A stretch of DNA of 64,000 bases, taken from positions 19,282,001 to 19,346,000 of the forward strand of contig NC_083603.1 of the NCBI RefSeq assembly GCF_029168945.1. The letters are read 5' to 3'. This stretch comes from Cannabis sativa (lineage: Eukaryota > Streptophyta > Magnoliopsida > Rosales > Cannabaceae). Positions 48,181 through 59,808 of the stretch are shown here, piece by piece. The number at the start of each line of letters is the position of its first letter. Position 1 is the first letter of the stretch. The notes under the pieces are model-generated. The model was not told where the DNA came from and did not search any database. It worked only from the letters and a program-made list of their open reading frames with translations. The position numbers and the translations under genes were made by a program.

Positions 48181-49738
48181 CATGATTCAGATCTCACCTC
48201 AGTTAGCAGAGGACATGGTTAGATCCAGCATTGAGTTTGTGGTAGGTCAGCTTCACAACTTGACGCTGCAATCTGATCTGTTGGAAAGAATTAAAGCCGC
48301 TCAGATGACTGATCCAAAGTTAGTGAAAATCAGAGATGAGGTTTCGGCTGGTCAAGCCAGGGATTTTTCAATGTCAGACAACGGGATGCTTTTGTATAAA
48401 GCTAGGATTTGCGTTCTGAGTAGTGTGGAACTCAGGAATGAGATCTTTGAAGAGGCTCATTCTACCCCTTATTCTCTACATCCTGGCACCACCAAGATGT
48501 ACCAAGATCTTAAACCGTACTTCTGGTGGAGCGGTATGAAGACGAATTTGGTAGAATTCGCATCGAGATGCCTCACCTGTCAGCAGATTAAGGCTGAACA
48601 TCAGAGACAAGCAGGGTTGTTACAGCCTTTAACCCTACCTGAATGGAAGTGGGAGGATATCACGATGGATTTCGTGGTTGGGTTACCTAGAACCAAGGGT
48701 TTGTTTGATTCCATCTAGGTAGTGGTGGATCGATTCACGAAATCTGCTCATTTTCTGCCTGTTAGAACAACCTATTCTGTGGATCAGTTTGCAGAATTGT
48801 ATGTTAGAGAGATTGTAAGACTTCACGGGGTACCGAAGTCTATAGTTTCAGATAGAGATCCGAAGTTCACCTCCAAGTTTTGGCCAAGTTTGCAACCAGC
48901 AATGGGTACAAAACTGAAATTCATTACAGCATTCCATCCTCAGACAGATGGGCAGTCCGAAAGGACAATTCAGATATTGGAGGACATGTTGCGAGCCTGT
49001 GTTATGGATTTTGAAGGCTCTTGGAATAAATATCTATCGTTAATAGAATTATCTTACAACAACAGTTATTAGAGTACGATAGGGATGGCTCCCTATGAAC
49101 TGTTATTCGGTAGGAAGTGTAGATCTCCAATCCACTGGGATGAGACAGGGGAGAGAAAATACCTAGGTCCGGAATCAGTACAGTGGACCAATGAGGCAAT
49201 CGAGAAAATAAAAGCTAGAATACTTGCCTCACAGTGTAGACAGAAAAGTTACGCGGATCCGAAACACAGAGATGTTGAGTTCCAAGTAGGGGACCATTTG
49301 TTTTTACGGGTATCTCTAATGAAGGGGATCAAACGTTTCGGGAAAAGAGGCAAGTTATGCCCTAGATTTACATGACCTTTTGAGATTCTCGAGAGAATAG
49401 GTCAAGTGGCATACCGGTTAGCATTGTCTCAAGCTTTATCAGTAGTTCACAACGTATTCCATGTCCCTATGTTGAGAAAATACGTTTCAGATCCTTCTCA
49501 TATACTCAGTTATGAGAGCCTTGAACTGCAGCCAGATATGTCATACGAAGAACAGCAGTGCAGATCCAGGATAGAAAGGATAAAGTCCTTCGGAATAAGA
49601 CCATAGCATTAGTCAAGGTACTCTGAGAAACAGCAAGGTGGAGGAAGCCACCTGGGAGCTAGAGTCAGATATGAGAACTCAATATCCAGAGTTGTTCAGG
49701 TTAGATTTCGAGGACGAAATCCTTTTAAGGGGGGAATA
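48181..49738 (+). pseudogene. Integrase and chromodomain-like tail of element 7, internal A
   Basis: The zinc N-terminus is intact (HSTPYSLHPG, then CLTCQQIK near 48574-48597). The DDE acids are present: Asp in TMDFVVG (48668-48670), Asp in VSDRDPKF (48851-48853) and Glu in GQSERTIQ (48959-48961). Stops are TAG 48716-48718, TAG 49070-49072 and TGA 49373-49375. The chromodomain-like tail shows a first frameshift near 49556 and another near 49622, the only frameshifts seen in internal A. Pol ends in the GAGGACGAAATCC sequence typical of the lineage, before the purine tract at 49729-49735. Confidence 0.87.
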
Positions 49739-49740
49739 GT

Positions 49741-51992
49741 TGTAAAGACCGCTTAGTTTAATTTGGAAATTACCAGTTAATTATGTTTAATTATGGAAAA
49801 TTATTTAAATACTTATTTATGCTGTTATTATTGAATTCTAAAATGCATTTTATGTCATATAGTGATTTTCATAATTTTGCATTTCCGGTGCCCGGTAACA
49901 TTGAACTTGGTGTTTGGCTCAGTAGAATCACAACTTAGTATGTTAGTATCGTGGGACGGTTTATTAGACATTGGGAATGTCGGGAGTGGTCGGGAATTTA
50001 GAATTTCTCAAAAATACCCTTTAGTGCCCTTTATGTTATTTTAGTGTGGAGGGGCAAATTGGTCATTTTGCCCCATGGTTATTTTGTCCTTTAGTAATCT
50101 TATTAATTGGGATTTATGTGTTTTATTTTATATATGTTGGCTGAAGTAATAAGGGAAGTAATGTTTATTTCATAATTATTCAAAAGTTTCACAATTGAGG
50201 AAAAATCAAGAAAGAGCAAAAACCTCTTTTTCTCTCCTTCTTTCTCTCTTTCAGTTTTGAGCAGCTGGGATTGGGGGGAATTATTTGTGTGTTTTCTTGC
50301 TGGATTTATCAAAGTCTTGTGGTCTCAATTCTTGGTAAGTCTCTTGCTCTTTAGTTTTCTTGGTTTTTATGGAAAAAGAAAATGGTTGCATGTTTAATTT
50401 TGAAGTTGTTGTTGCTGCTGTAGTTCTAGGTTGTTTCTGTGATTTTTTATGCTTGAATCGATTGGATTTATATAGGTTTCATGCATGCTAGTTACCCTTG
50501 TTCAAGTTTGAGAAATTTTGGTTCAAAAGCTATGTTTTTCAAAGTGAAAATGTGTAATAGTTGCTGTGATTGTTAATGGTGCTTAAGTTTGCTTTCTAGA
50601 GCTATAATATGGTTGTTTATGGTGAATTAGGGCAGGTTTGATGCATGTTAGTTAGATTTAACCAAGTTTGAGTTTTGAACTCAAAGCTTGGAGCTTTAAT
50701 GGTTATTTTTGATTCTGTGGTTTCTGGGCTGTGTTGTTGCTTTAGAAATGTTCTTTGGGGTATTTAGAACAGGTCTGGAAGATTTGATATGAATTGGGTT
50801 CGATTTGATTGAGTTATGAATTTTTTAATGTTTCCTGCGAGGAACCAGAATTTCTGATGTGCAACCAGAATTTCGGATGAGGTTTAGGAATTCCCAGAAC
50901 CGGAGTTCCGGTTGGGAAATTTTCAGGAACCATGGTTTTTCTCATTTTTATGTTATTGAGGGTATTGCCGTGCTTTTTATAGATACGGAAACTTTTAGTT
51001 TCTAGCTTAAGTCCCCGAGAGGTGATTTGGCGTATCACTTCATAGTGTTGTGATTTTTATTGTTTAGGAGCCTTTAAACCGCCGTGCAGTTCGTTCCAAT
51101 CAGGTTGACCGGCACACCTGAATTCGGAATAGAGGTAAGATTAGTATAATAGTATGCATATATATTACATGTTTAGCGTGCATGTTAGGAAGCCTGTTAG
51201 ATTACAGTAGATATGTATGTTGGCTTCGTACCATCCGACCATATCACATCGATTCGGCTAGAGTATGACTAGCAACTGGAGTATGACCAGTATACCGAGT
51301 ATAGGCTGATTCTAGGGTTGGTGGTACTGTGCTATTTGACCGTATCACATCGGTTAGGCTAGAGTATGACTAGCAACTGGAGTATGACCAGTGAACCGAG
51401 TATAGGCTGATACTGTAACACATCGGTTAGGCTAGAGTATGACTAGCAACTGGAGTATGACCAGTAAACCGAGTATATGCTGTTACTTTGTCAATAGTAC
51501 TGTCTTATGAACGTTCGGGACTCAGTATCGTGTGGGACACGGCAGTTAGGGTTATGGTCAGGGGTATGGGCGTTTGATCATAACCCAAGATTTATGTATG
51601 ATTATGATTTATGCTTTTCTTACTGAGTCTGTCGACTCACAATGCTATGTTTATGTATAGGTAAGGGCAAGGCCATGGCTGAAGAACCGTGAGGACGAGC
51701 CGATGAAGATTGTACATGTCGGGGCGGTTAGGCCTGGAGCATACGATCCTCGGGACAGCAGTGCTTTTTGTAATTAGTCGCTAGGCGACAAGTATTTTGT
51801 ATCAGACAATAACTTTTGTAAAGCTTTTTGTAAATGGGATCCCACAGTATTTTGTATGAAATATTTTATAAGTTTAATTAAAAAGCAAAAATTTTAATTA
51901 ATCACGATTTCCATAAACCTCATTGATTAGCAACGAGCTGCACAGTACGTTTAAAAATCACGTAATACGCCTACGCTAGTTAGGGTGTTACA
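49741..51992 (+). repeat. Middle LTR of element 7 (2252 bp, complete)
   Basis: It starts TGTAAAGACCGCTTAG and ends TTAGGGTGTTACA. It serves as both 3' LTR of internal A and 5' LTR of internal B. It holds the three-copy minisatellite (51257-51483) and the conserved motif (51618-51675). Confidence 0.92.
51257..51483 (+). repeat. Three-copy minisatellite in the middle LTR of element 7
   Basis: Units begin at 51257, 51358 and 51431, with spacings of 101 and 73 bp, identical to the first LTR. Confidence 0.87.
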
Positions 51993-52268
51993 ATTTGGTA
52001 TGAGACCCGCCAGGTTGTCGTCTGAAGATCGTCACGGCATGTACAATCATCATTAGCAGTTAGCTCGTTCTACGGTTCAGTAAGCTTCTATTGCTTTAGT
52101 AGTTTATTTAATTATTACGAAATAAGAAAAGCCTGATAGGAAGCATGTTAGTAGCCTGATAGTAGAATAGGCCCATGTTTTTCATTTCCAAATTTAGCGG
52201 TATTAGTAAGCTCTCTTTGATCATGACCTGATGTGCCAACTCTTCGTTTCGCAGGCTGTTCAGACTAG

Positions 52269-54569
52269 ATGGACACCAGGCGGAACACCAGGATTCAGGG
52301 CAACTCGGTAGGGTCAAATCAGGGTCAGGAAGCTTAGTTTCCCCCGATTGTTAGGGGTCGTGGTAGAGCTCCCAGGGGTAGTGGCTAACGGTGATTACAA
52401 GGATACTGAACTTTATGGGTGTCACGGTAATGACAGGGTGGTGTGTGCCACCTTCCAGTTTCAAGAAGACACCTTAGTCTGGTGGGACATGGTGTCTCAG
52501 ATTCATGATGTCACCACTATGACCTTGGAAAGGTTCCAAGAACTCTTCAACGTGAAGTACTATAATGAGGCTGTTAGAAGTGCCAAAAGAAAAGAGTTCG
52601 CACACCTGACCCAGCAGGAAAACATGAGCGTGCCTGAGTATACCACCCAGTTTGATCGGTTGGCGAGGTTGGCCTCGGGAATTGTGCCAAATAACTTCAG
52701 TAAGAAAGAAAAATATCAAGCATGACCTAATGATCACAACAGACGACAAGACCACCTATGCTGAGATGGTGGAGAAGGCACTATGAGCTGAGGGCGCAGT
52801 TGGATGTATGTCGGAGTCAGTTAGGACTCCAGTGAGTGGCGGGGCTCCTACCCCTCCTGCATCAGGCTTCAGCAGGGGAGGTATTGGTTCGGCCATGAAC
52901 CAGAAGAGGAAAGCATCCACTGCATCCGGTGGCTCGGGGCAGAACAAGAGGTTACGGGGGAACCAGAGCAGAGGCAGTCGTCAGGGTGGTGCAGAGACCC
53001 GGTTTTCTTATCCAGAGTGCCCCAGTTGCAAAAGGCACCATCTGGGTGAGTGCAGAGGTCAGGGATGCTTTGAGTGTGGCATGCCCGGACATTACCAGAC
53101 GGATTGTCCCCAGCTCAGAATAGAGGCACCAAGGGCTCCGGCGAGACCCACTCCAGCTAGGGTGTTCGCCATTACGCAGGCTGATGCAGAAGTGAGCCCT
53201 TCTGTTGTAACAGGTCAGCTCTTAGTTAACAACTCTTATTACTCAGTTTTGTTTGATTCTGGGGCTACACATTCTTATGTGGCAGCCAAAATCTTTAGTA
53301 AATTGGATAGACCGTGTGATAGTTACGAATCAGGGTTTGGAACCCTTTTACCTGGCGGAGAGTTAGTTATCTCCAAAAGGTGGATTAGGTCTATGCCTAT
53401 GAGAATAGATGGTTGAGAGTTAAGTGTTGACTTGATAGAGATGAGCCTTGTAGATTTCGATATTATTTTAGGAATGGATTTCCTATCTAAATACTCAGCC
53501 AGTATTGATTGTAAGAGGAAGATAGTGATCTTCCAACCGGAAAGTGAAGAACCTTTTGTATGTGTTGGTTGGGTTCGGGGATCTTGGATCCTGGTGATTT
53601 CGGCCATGTCAGCTAGGGAGTTACTGCATGGCGGGTGTTTAGGGTTTCTGGCCGTGGTGATGGACACCACTCGGCCAGATACCATTCGGCCAGAGGACAT
53701 TAAGGTTGTTCGGGAATTTCTAGATGTATTTCCCAAAGAACTTCTAGGTTTACCACCTCCGCGGGAGACTGGTTTCGTTATAGATTTGGCACCAGAAGTG
53801 CAACCGGTTTCCAAGGCTCCATATAGAATGGCTCCAGCTGAGCTTAAAGAATTAAAGATTCAGCTTCAAGGGTTACTTGACATAGGGTTTATTTGGCCTA
53901 GTGTGTCACCCTGGGGAGCCCCGGTTTTGTTTGTCAAGAAGAAAGATGGAACTAAGAGAATGTGCATCGATTATCAAGAATTAAACAAGCTAACGGTGAA
54001 GAATAAATATCCATTACCTAGGATCCATGATCTATTTGATCAACTTCAGGGGAAGACGGTCTTTTCTAAGATTGATCTCCGATTGGGTTATCATCAGTTG
54101 AAAATCCGAGAGGAGGACATTCCAAAGACGGCTTTCCGTACTAGGTATGGACATTACGAATTCTTGGCTATGTTGTTTGGACTAACCAATGCTCTTGCGG
54201 CTTTTATGGATTTGATGAATAGAGTCTTCAAGGATTTCCTCGATATCTCTGTAATTGTGTTATCGACGACATCATTGTGTACTCTCAATCAGAAGAGGAG
54301 CATGAGTTACATCTTCAGATGGTTCTGGAACGGCTTCCGGAGCACAAGCTTTATGCCAAATTCAAGAAATGTGAATTTTGGCTATCTCAGGTGTCTTTCT
54401 TAGAGCACATTGTAAGCAAATATGGGATCAAGGTGGATCCATGGAAAATAGAATCCGTCAGGGATTTGCCAAGACCGAAGACATTGATAGAAATTAGAAG
54501 CTTCTTGGGTTTAGCTGGGTATTATCGTTGGTTCGTGGAAGGGTTTTTTAAGATTTCAACACCCTTAAC
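52269..54569 (+). pseudogene. gag-pol of element 7, internal B (truncated)
   Basis: Gag keeps its ATG at 52269 but is deleted internally near 52377, removing the segment up to AGTGGCTAACGG, and has a second deletion of about 35 bp near 52717. The zinc knuckle CFECGMPGHYQTDC (about 53067-53108) is intact, unlike in A. The protease has LFDSGATHSYVA (about 53250). TGA codons at 52783-52785 and 53414-53416 match stops in A. RT runs from about 53720, has Gln for Arg in IDYQEL, and loses one base just before its FIDD active site (about 54259), so the rest is in another frame (54277 on). Pol stops abruptly at about 54569, where LTR sequence begins. Confidence 0.88.
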
Positions 54570-54929
54570 TGACTCACAGTGCTATGTTTATGTGTAGGTA
54601 AGGGCAATTCCAAGGCTGAAGAACTGTGAGGACGAGCCGATGAAGATTGTACATGTCGGGGCGGTTAGGCCTGGAGCGTACGATCCTCGGGACAACAGTG
54701 CTTTTTGTAATTAGTCGCTAGGCGATAAGTATTTTGTATCAGACAGTAACTTTTGTAAAGCTTTTTGTAAATGGGATCCCACAGTATTTTGTATGAAATA
54801 TTTTATAAGTTTAATTGAAAAGCAAAAATTTTAATTAATCACGATTTCCATAAACCTTGTTGATTAGCAGCGAGCTGCACAGTGCGTTTAAAAATCACGT
54901 AATACACCTATGCTAGTTAGGGTGTTACA
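54570..54929 (+). repeat. Third LTR of element 7 (last 360 bp only)
   Basis: It begins at GACTCACAGTGCTATG, inside the conserved LTR motif, directly joined to pol of internal B, and ends GGTGTTACA before the TSD AGGTT. Confidence 0.88.
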
Positions 54930-54934
54930 AGGTT

Positions 54935-55278
54935 TGTCTACCGAAGCTTGCCAAGACATGTACAATCTTCATCAGAGAAAGCTCGACTTACGGTCCAGTA
55001 CGCTCGCACTTGTTTAGAATTATATGTGAAAATTAAAGTATATTAGGAAGCATATTAAATTATAATTATTTATTTTAAGTGTGTTGCCTTTAAGTCCCTA
55101 AACACTACAAGAAAAATATCTTTTAGCTACCATGCTTTTAGCTACCAAATTTTATTTGTAGCAAAATGTAGCTTATTGCTACCAAATTTTAGTAGCAAAA
55201 TTTCTTAGTAGCCAATACCAAACAAATAAGACCAAATCTATTGCCTGGCTTATGGGTTCGCAGGCTAAGTCCTATAAA
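54935..55278 (+). other. Leader of element 6 with MITE-like insert
   Basis: The sequence after the TSD reads on from the element 6 primer-binding site and parallels the leader of internal A (ACATGTACAATC near 54956). It includes the insert at 55103-55213 and ends at the gag ATG. Confidence 0.65.
55103..55213. mobile_element. Small CACTA-type MITE-like insert
   Basis: CACTACAAGAAAAATAT at the left and TTTCTTAGTAGCC at the right are approximate inverted ends. TAGCTACCA and TAGCAAAAT words inside could pair. The corresponding leader of internal A lacks this stretch. No clear 3-bp TSD is visible. Confidence 0.45.
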
Positions 55279-56313
55279 ATGAACGCCCAACGACATACAA
55301 GAAGTCAGGGTAATATGGTTGAGACCGGAGGCGGTCAAGGAAATCAAATCCACCACAAGCTCCTCCAGATTGGGAGCAGAGGTTTGCAGAAATGCAAGAT
55401 CGAATCCGCCAACAAGATGGAGAAATTCTGAGGTTAAGGCAGCATGGTCATCCTGCCGTGCCTCCACAACAAGCTTAGGCCGTTGTAGCTCCAGCTGTGC
55501 CAGCAGAACAACCTGTTTCTGGCAACCATATGGAGCTGTTATACGAAAGGTTCCGTAAACAAGCACCACCAGTGTTTCTAGGAGGTCCTGATGTGATGAA
55601 GGCTGAGCAGTGGCTCACGGTGATTGAGCAAATTCTGAATTTTATTGGGGCGGCTGGTAATGATTAGGTGACTTGCGCTACTTTTTAGTTCCAGGAGGAC
55701 ACTCTCGTGTGGTTGAAATTGGTGTCCCTCACTCGGGACATCACTATTATGACTTGGGAGGAATTCTGAGAGTTATTTAATGCTAAGTATTATACTGAAG
55801 CAGTTCCCAGTGCTAAGCGGAAAGAGTTCACCAAATTAGTACAAACTGAGGGGATGTCGGTTACGGAGTATACTACAATGTTCAATCATTTGGCCAAACT
55901 TGCCGTGGGTATGGTGCCAACAAAATTTAGTAAAAAAGAACAGTACCTGGCCGGTTTGAATGTGAAGAATAGACATTGTCTAGTGATCACTACCAATGAA
56001 GCAACATCTTATTCGGAAACGGTTGAGAAGGCCCTTCGAGCTGAGGGTGCGGTAAAATTCCTTTAGGAGCCTCAGGTGACTCTGAGTGTTGGTGGAACCC
56101 TCACTCTTCCTACTCCTGTTTATGGTAGGGATAGTTACGCCGGCATCTGGTGGCTCGGGGCAGAGCAAGCGGTTCTGTGGGAACCAAGGCAGAGGTGGAC
56201 GTCAGGGTTACTCTTACCCTGAGTGCCCACATTGTAAGAAACATCATCAAGGAGAGTGTAACCGGAAGACATGCTTTCAGTGCAGCATGGTGGGGAATTT
56301 TGAGAAAGATTGC
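55279..56313 (+). pseudogene. gag of element 6
   Basis: The start is Met of MNAQRHTRSQG at 55279, matching the MDTRRNTR start of internal B. A frameshift near 55360 and stops at about 55477, 55665, 55687 and 55768 break the gag domain, whose better part is MSVTEYTTMFNHLAKLA (55854 on). A further frameshift precedes the zinc region (56086 frame). The knuckle is CFQCSMVGNFEKDC (56272-56313), with Asn in place of the zinc-binding His. Confidence 0.85.
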
Positions 56314-57009
56314 CCTCAGGCAAAGAAAGAAGAGCCGAAGTCAGAGGCAAAACCTGTACCTGCTCGGGTGTTTGCGATCACTCAAGTTGATGTTGCAGGC
56401 AGTCCTTTGGTGGTGACAGGTCAGCTTCTTGTCAACAACTCCTTGTATATTGTGTTATTTAATTCGGGAGCTACACGCTCATATGTGGCTACACGGGTAA
56501 TTGATCTTTTGGGTAGGCCTTGTGATATACTGGAAAGAGGGTTTGGAACCCTAATGCCTAGCAGATAGTTAGTTATCTCCAGTAGGCGAATTAGGTCTAT
56601 GCCAATTAGTATCGAGTATAGGGAGTTAAGTGTTGACCTTATAGAAATGGAATTAATGGAATTTGATATCATACTTGGGATGGATTTTCTATCCAAGTAT
56701 TCGGCCAGTATAGATTGTAAGCGAAAAATGGTGACTTTTCAGCCAGAAGGCGAAGATCCATTTGTTTATGTTGGATCAGTTCAGGGATCTCGAATCTCGG
56801 TTATTTCTGTGCTAAGGGCTAAAGATTTACTACATAGTGGATGTGTAGGATTTTTAGCAGTGGTGGTTGACTCTAGCATACCTGAAACATTTAGGCCTAA
56901 GGTAGTCAAAGTGGTTAGAGACTTTCTCGACGTGTTTGCCAAGGAGTTGCCGAGATTGCCACCACAACGAGAAATTGACTTTGTGATCGATTTGGCACCT
57001 GGAGCTTAA
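56314..57009 (+). pseudogene. Protease region of element 6
   Basis: The catalytic motif reads LFNSGATRSYVA, in which the active-site Asp has become Asn (codon 56461-56463, GAT to AAT) and the usual His has become Arg. A TAG interrupts at about 56566-56568. Then [20 protein letters not shown] continues in frame to a TAA at 57007-57009. This protease would be inactive even without the stops. Confidence 0.87.
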
Positions 57010-57837
57010 CCTGTTTCTAAATCTCCATATAGAATGGCTCCTGTAGAACTCAAGGAGGTTAAGCTACAGCTTCAGGGGATGCTTGATATTGGGTTTACCC
57101 GACCAAGTGTATCGCCCTAGGGGGCTCCGGGTCTGTTTGTGAAAACGAAAGATGGTTCCCTCATAATGTGTATTGACTATCGGGAACTAAACAAGTTGAC
57201 AATCAAGAACAAGTATCTGTTACCTAGAATTGACGATTTGTTCGATCAGCTTCAGGGAAAGACAGTATTTTCTAAGATTGATTTGCGATCCGTCTATCAT
57301 CAACTCAGAATACGGGAAGAAGATATACCAAAGACCGCGTTCCGAACAAGATTTGGGCATTACGAGTGTTTGGTAATGTCATTCGAATTGAGTAATGCTC
57401 CTGCGACCTTTATGGATCTCAGGAATAGGGTGTTCAAGGATTTCCTCGATAACTGCGTCATAGTGTTTATCGATGACATCCTTGTATACTCTCAGTCAGA
57501 AGAGGAGCATGAGCAAAATCTTCGAATGGTGTTACAACGATTTAGGAATCACAAGTTATATGGAAAATACAAAAAGTGTGAATTCTGGTTGTCTGAGGTG
57601 ACTTTCCTAGGGCACATTGTCGGAAAGAATGGAATTATTGTTGATCCAAGCAAGATCAAGTTAGTGAAGAATTGGTCGAGGCTAAAATCAGTGACAGAAG
57701 TTCGAATTTTTCTCAGTTTAGCAAGGTATTATCGATGTTTCGTCGAGGGATTCTCTAAAATCTCTATGCCACTGACCGAGTTAACTAAGAAAAATCAACG
57801 ATTCGTGTGGTCAGACAAATGTGAAGAAAGTTTCTAG
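57010..57837 (+). pseudogene. Reverse transcriptase of element 6
   Basis: The N-terminal part has a TAG at about 57118 (SPWGAP region). From 57139 a 232-residue open frame holds [16 protein letters not shown], the active site FIDDILVYS (Asp codons 57472-57477) and the connection to RNase H. Changes at usually invariant places include DLRSVYHQ for DLRSGYHQ and [11 protein letters not shown] for SFGLTNAPAAF. The frame ends at TAG 57835-57837. Confidence 0.87.
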
Positions 57838-58270
57838 AGTTGAGGCAACGTTTGGTAACAGCTCCAGTGTTAGCTTGGCCATCAGATGAAGAGAAATTTT
57901 TTGTTTATTGTGATGCATCCAGACAGGGTCCGGGATGTGTTCTGATGCAAGCTAACAAAGTCATAGCTTAGGCCTCTCGTCAACTGAAGGATTATGACCA
58001 GCGGTACCCAACTCATGAGTTAGAGCTTGCTATTATGGTGTTTTCTATGAAGATATGGCGGCACTATCTTTATGGTGAAAAATGCGAGATTTATACTGAT
58101 CATAAGAGTGTAAAGTACTTTTTCACCAATAAAGATTTAAACATGAGGCAAAGAAGGTGGCTAGAACTAGTTAAAGACTACGACTGTGAGATTCTGTATC
58201 ACCCTGGGAAAGCCAATGTTGTGGCTGATGCATTGAGTAGAAGAGGTCTCGGGCAGATTTCCATTACGGT
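57838..58270 (+). pseudogene. RNase H domain of element 6
   Basis: A frameshift near 57838 is followed by a damaged first half (VYCDASRQG is readable near 57904). From 58035 the open frame has [20 protein letters not shown] and VADALSR. A TAG lies at about 57969. Confidence 0.82.
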
Positions 58271-59797
58271 TTTGATAGCCCCTCAACTAGCTTCTGAAAT
58301 GGTTAGTGCTGGGATTGAGTTTGTAGTTGGAAAGTTGCACAACTTAACACTTCAATCTGATTTGTTAGAGAGAATTAGAAAAGCACAGTTAGAAGATCTC
58401 GAGCTAGTCAGGATTCGAGATGAGGTGATGGCTGGTCGGCCTTAAGACTTTTCAGTCTCGAATAATGGAATGTTATTGTATAAAGCTTGAGTTTGTGTTC
58501 CTAGTGTTGATGAGCTTATGAAAGAGATCCTTGATGAAGCTCACACCACACCCTATTCACTACATCCGGGAACAACCAAAATGTATCACGATTTAAAGCC
58601 CTACTTATGGTGGTATGGGATGAAAATAGATGTGGTTGACTACGTGTCCAAATGCTTAACCTGCCAGCAAATCAAGGCTGAACATTAAAGGCCCGCAAGG
58701 TTACTGCAACCTTTAGCCCTTCCTGAATGGAAGTGGGAGGACATTGCGATGGATTTTGTAACTGGTTTGCCTAGAACCACGGGTATGTATGATTCAGTAT
58801 GGGTCATAGTGGACAGATTCATAAAATTTGCTCACTTCCTACCAGTGAAAGTTACATATTCAGTGGATCAACACGCTGAACTATATGTAAATGAGATAGT
58901 TTGTCTCCATGGAGCTCCTAAATCCATTGTTTCAGATAGAAATCCAAAGTTTACATCGAAGTTTTGGGTAAGTCTTCAGAAGGCTATGGGCACCAAGCTC
59001 AAGTTTAGCACAACCTTTCACCCTCAGACTGATGGTCAATCAGAAAGAACAATTCAAGTAATAAAGGATTGGTTATAAGCCTGTGTCATGTACTTTGAGG
59101 GTTCATGGAGTAAGTACTTGCCTCTAATTGAATTCTCCTACAACAATAGCTATCAGAGTACAATAGGGATGACTCCTTATGAGATGCTATATGGTAGGAA
59201 ATGTCGCTCCCCTATTCATTGGGACGAAACTGGAGAAAAGAAGTACTTGGGTCCAGAATTAGTTCAAAGGACCAATGAAGCTATAGACAAGATCAAGGCT
59301 CGGATGCTTTCTTCTGAAAGCATGCAGAAAAGTTATGCTGATCCGAAGCGCAAAGATGTCACATTTCAAGCAGGGGAACATGTTTTCCTACTGGCCTCAC
59401 CAATGAAGGGTATTAGACGCTTTGGGAAGCGAGGTAAGTTAAGCCCTAGGTTCATTGGGCCATTTCAGATACTTGAGAAGGTCGGGCAGGTAGCATATCG
59501 GCTAGCCTTACCACAAACACTATCGGCTCTCCATGATGCCATATTAATATGTTTCGGATCCGACTCATATCTTGAGTTATGAAGCCCTTGAACTGCAGTC
59601 AGACTTATCCTTTGAAGAGCAACCTGTTGAGATCCTCGATAGAAAAGAGAAAGTTCTTCGGAACAAGACCATTGCTTTGGTCAAAGTGCTCTGGAGAAAT
59701 AATAAGGTGGAGGAAGCCACCTGGGAGTTAGAGTCTAACATGAGGACTCAACATCCAGAGCTATTCAGGTTAGATTTGGGGACGAAATCCTTTTAAC
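58271..59797 (+). pseudogene. Integrase and chromodomain-like tail of element 6
   Basis: The zinc N-terminus CLTCQQIK is intact (near 58652). The DDE acids are visible in AMDFVTG (58752-58754), SDRNPKF (58935-58937) and GQSERTIQ (59043-59045). Stops include TAA near 58443, TGA near 58488, TAA near 58687 and TAA near 59076. A frameshift near 59540 precedes the chromodomain-like tail in the 59572-59796 frame (VLWRNNKVEEATWELES). The purine tract AACAGGAGGATAA at 59795-59807 separates pol from the LTR. Confidence 0.85.
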
Positions 59798-59808
59798 AGG
59801 AGGATAAT

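Larger units (their letters stand above)
43334..54929 (+). mobile_element. Element 7: compound gypsy array LTR-internal A-LTR-internal B-LTR
   Basis: Three LTRs of one family alternate with two internal regions, all in the same orientation. One TSD, AGGTT, brackets the whole array (43329-43333 and 54930-54934), so a single insertion was later expanded, most simply by unequal recombination between LTRs. The first LTR lacks about 0.8 kb, internal B is cut in RNase H-proximal pol, and the third LTR keeps only its last 360 bp. The first LTR starts TAAAAAGACC where the complete one starts TGTAAAGACC. Confidence 0.9.
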
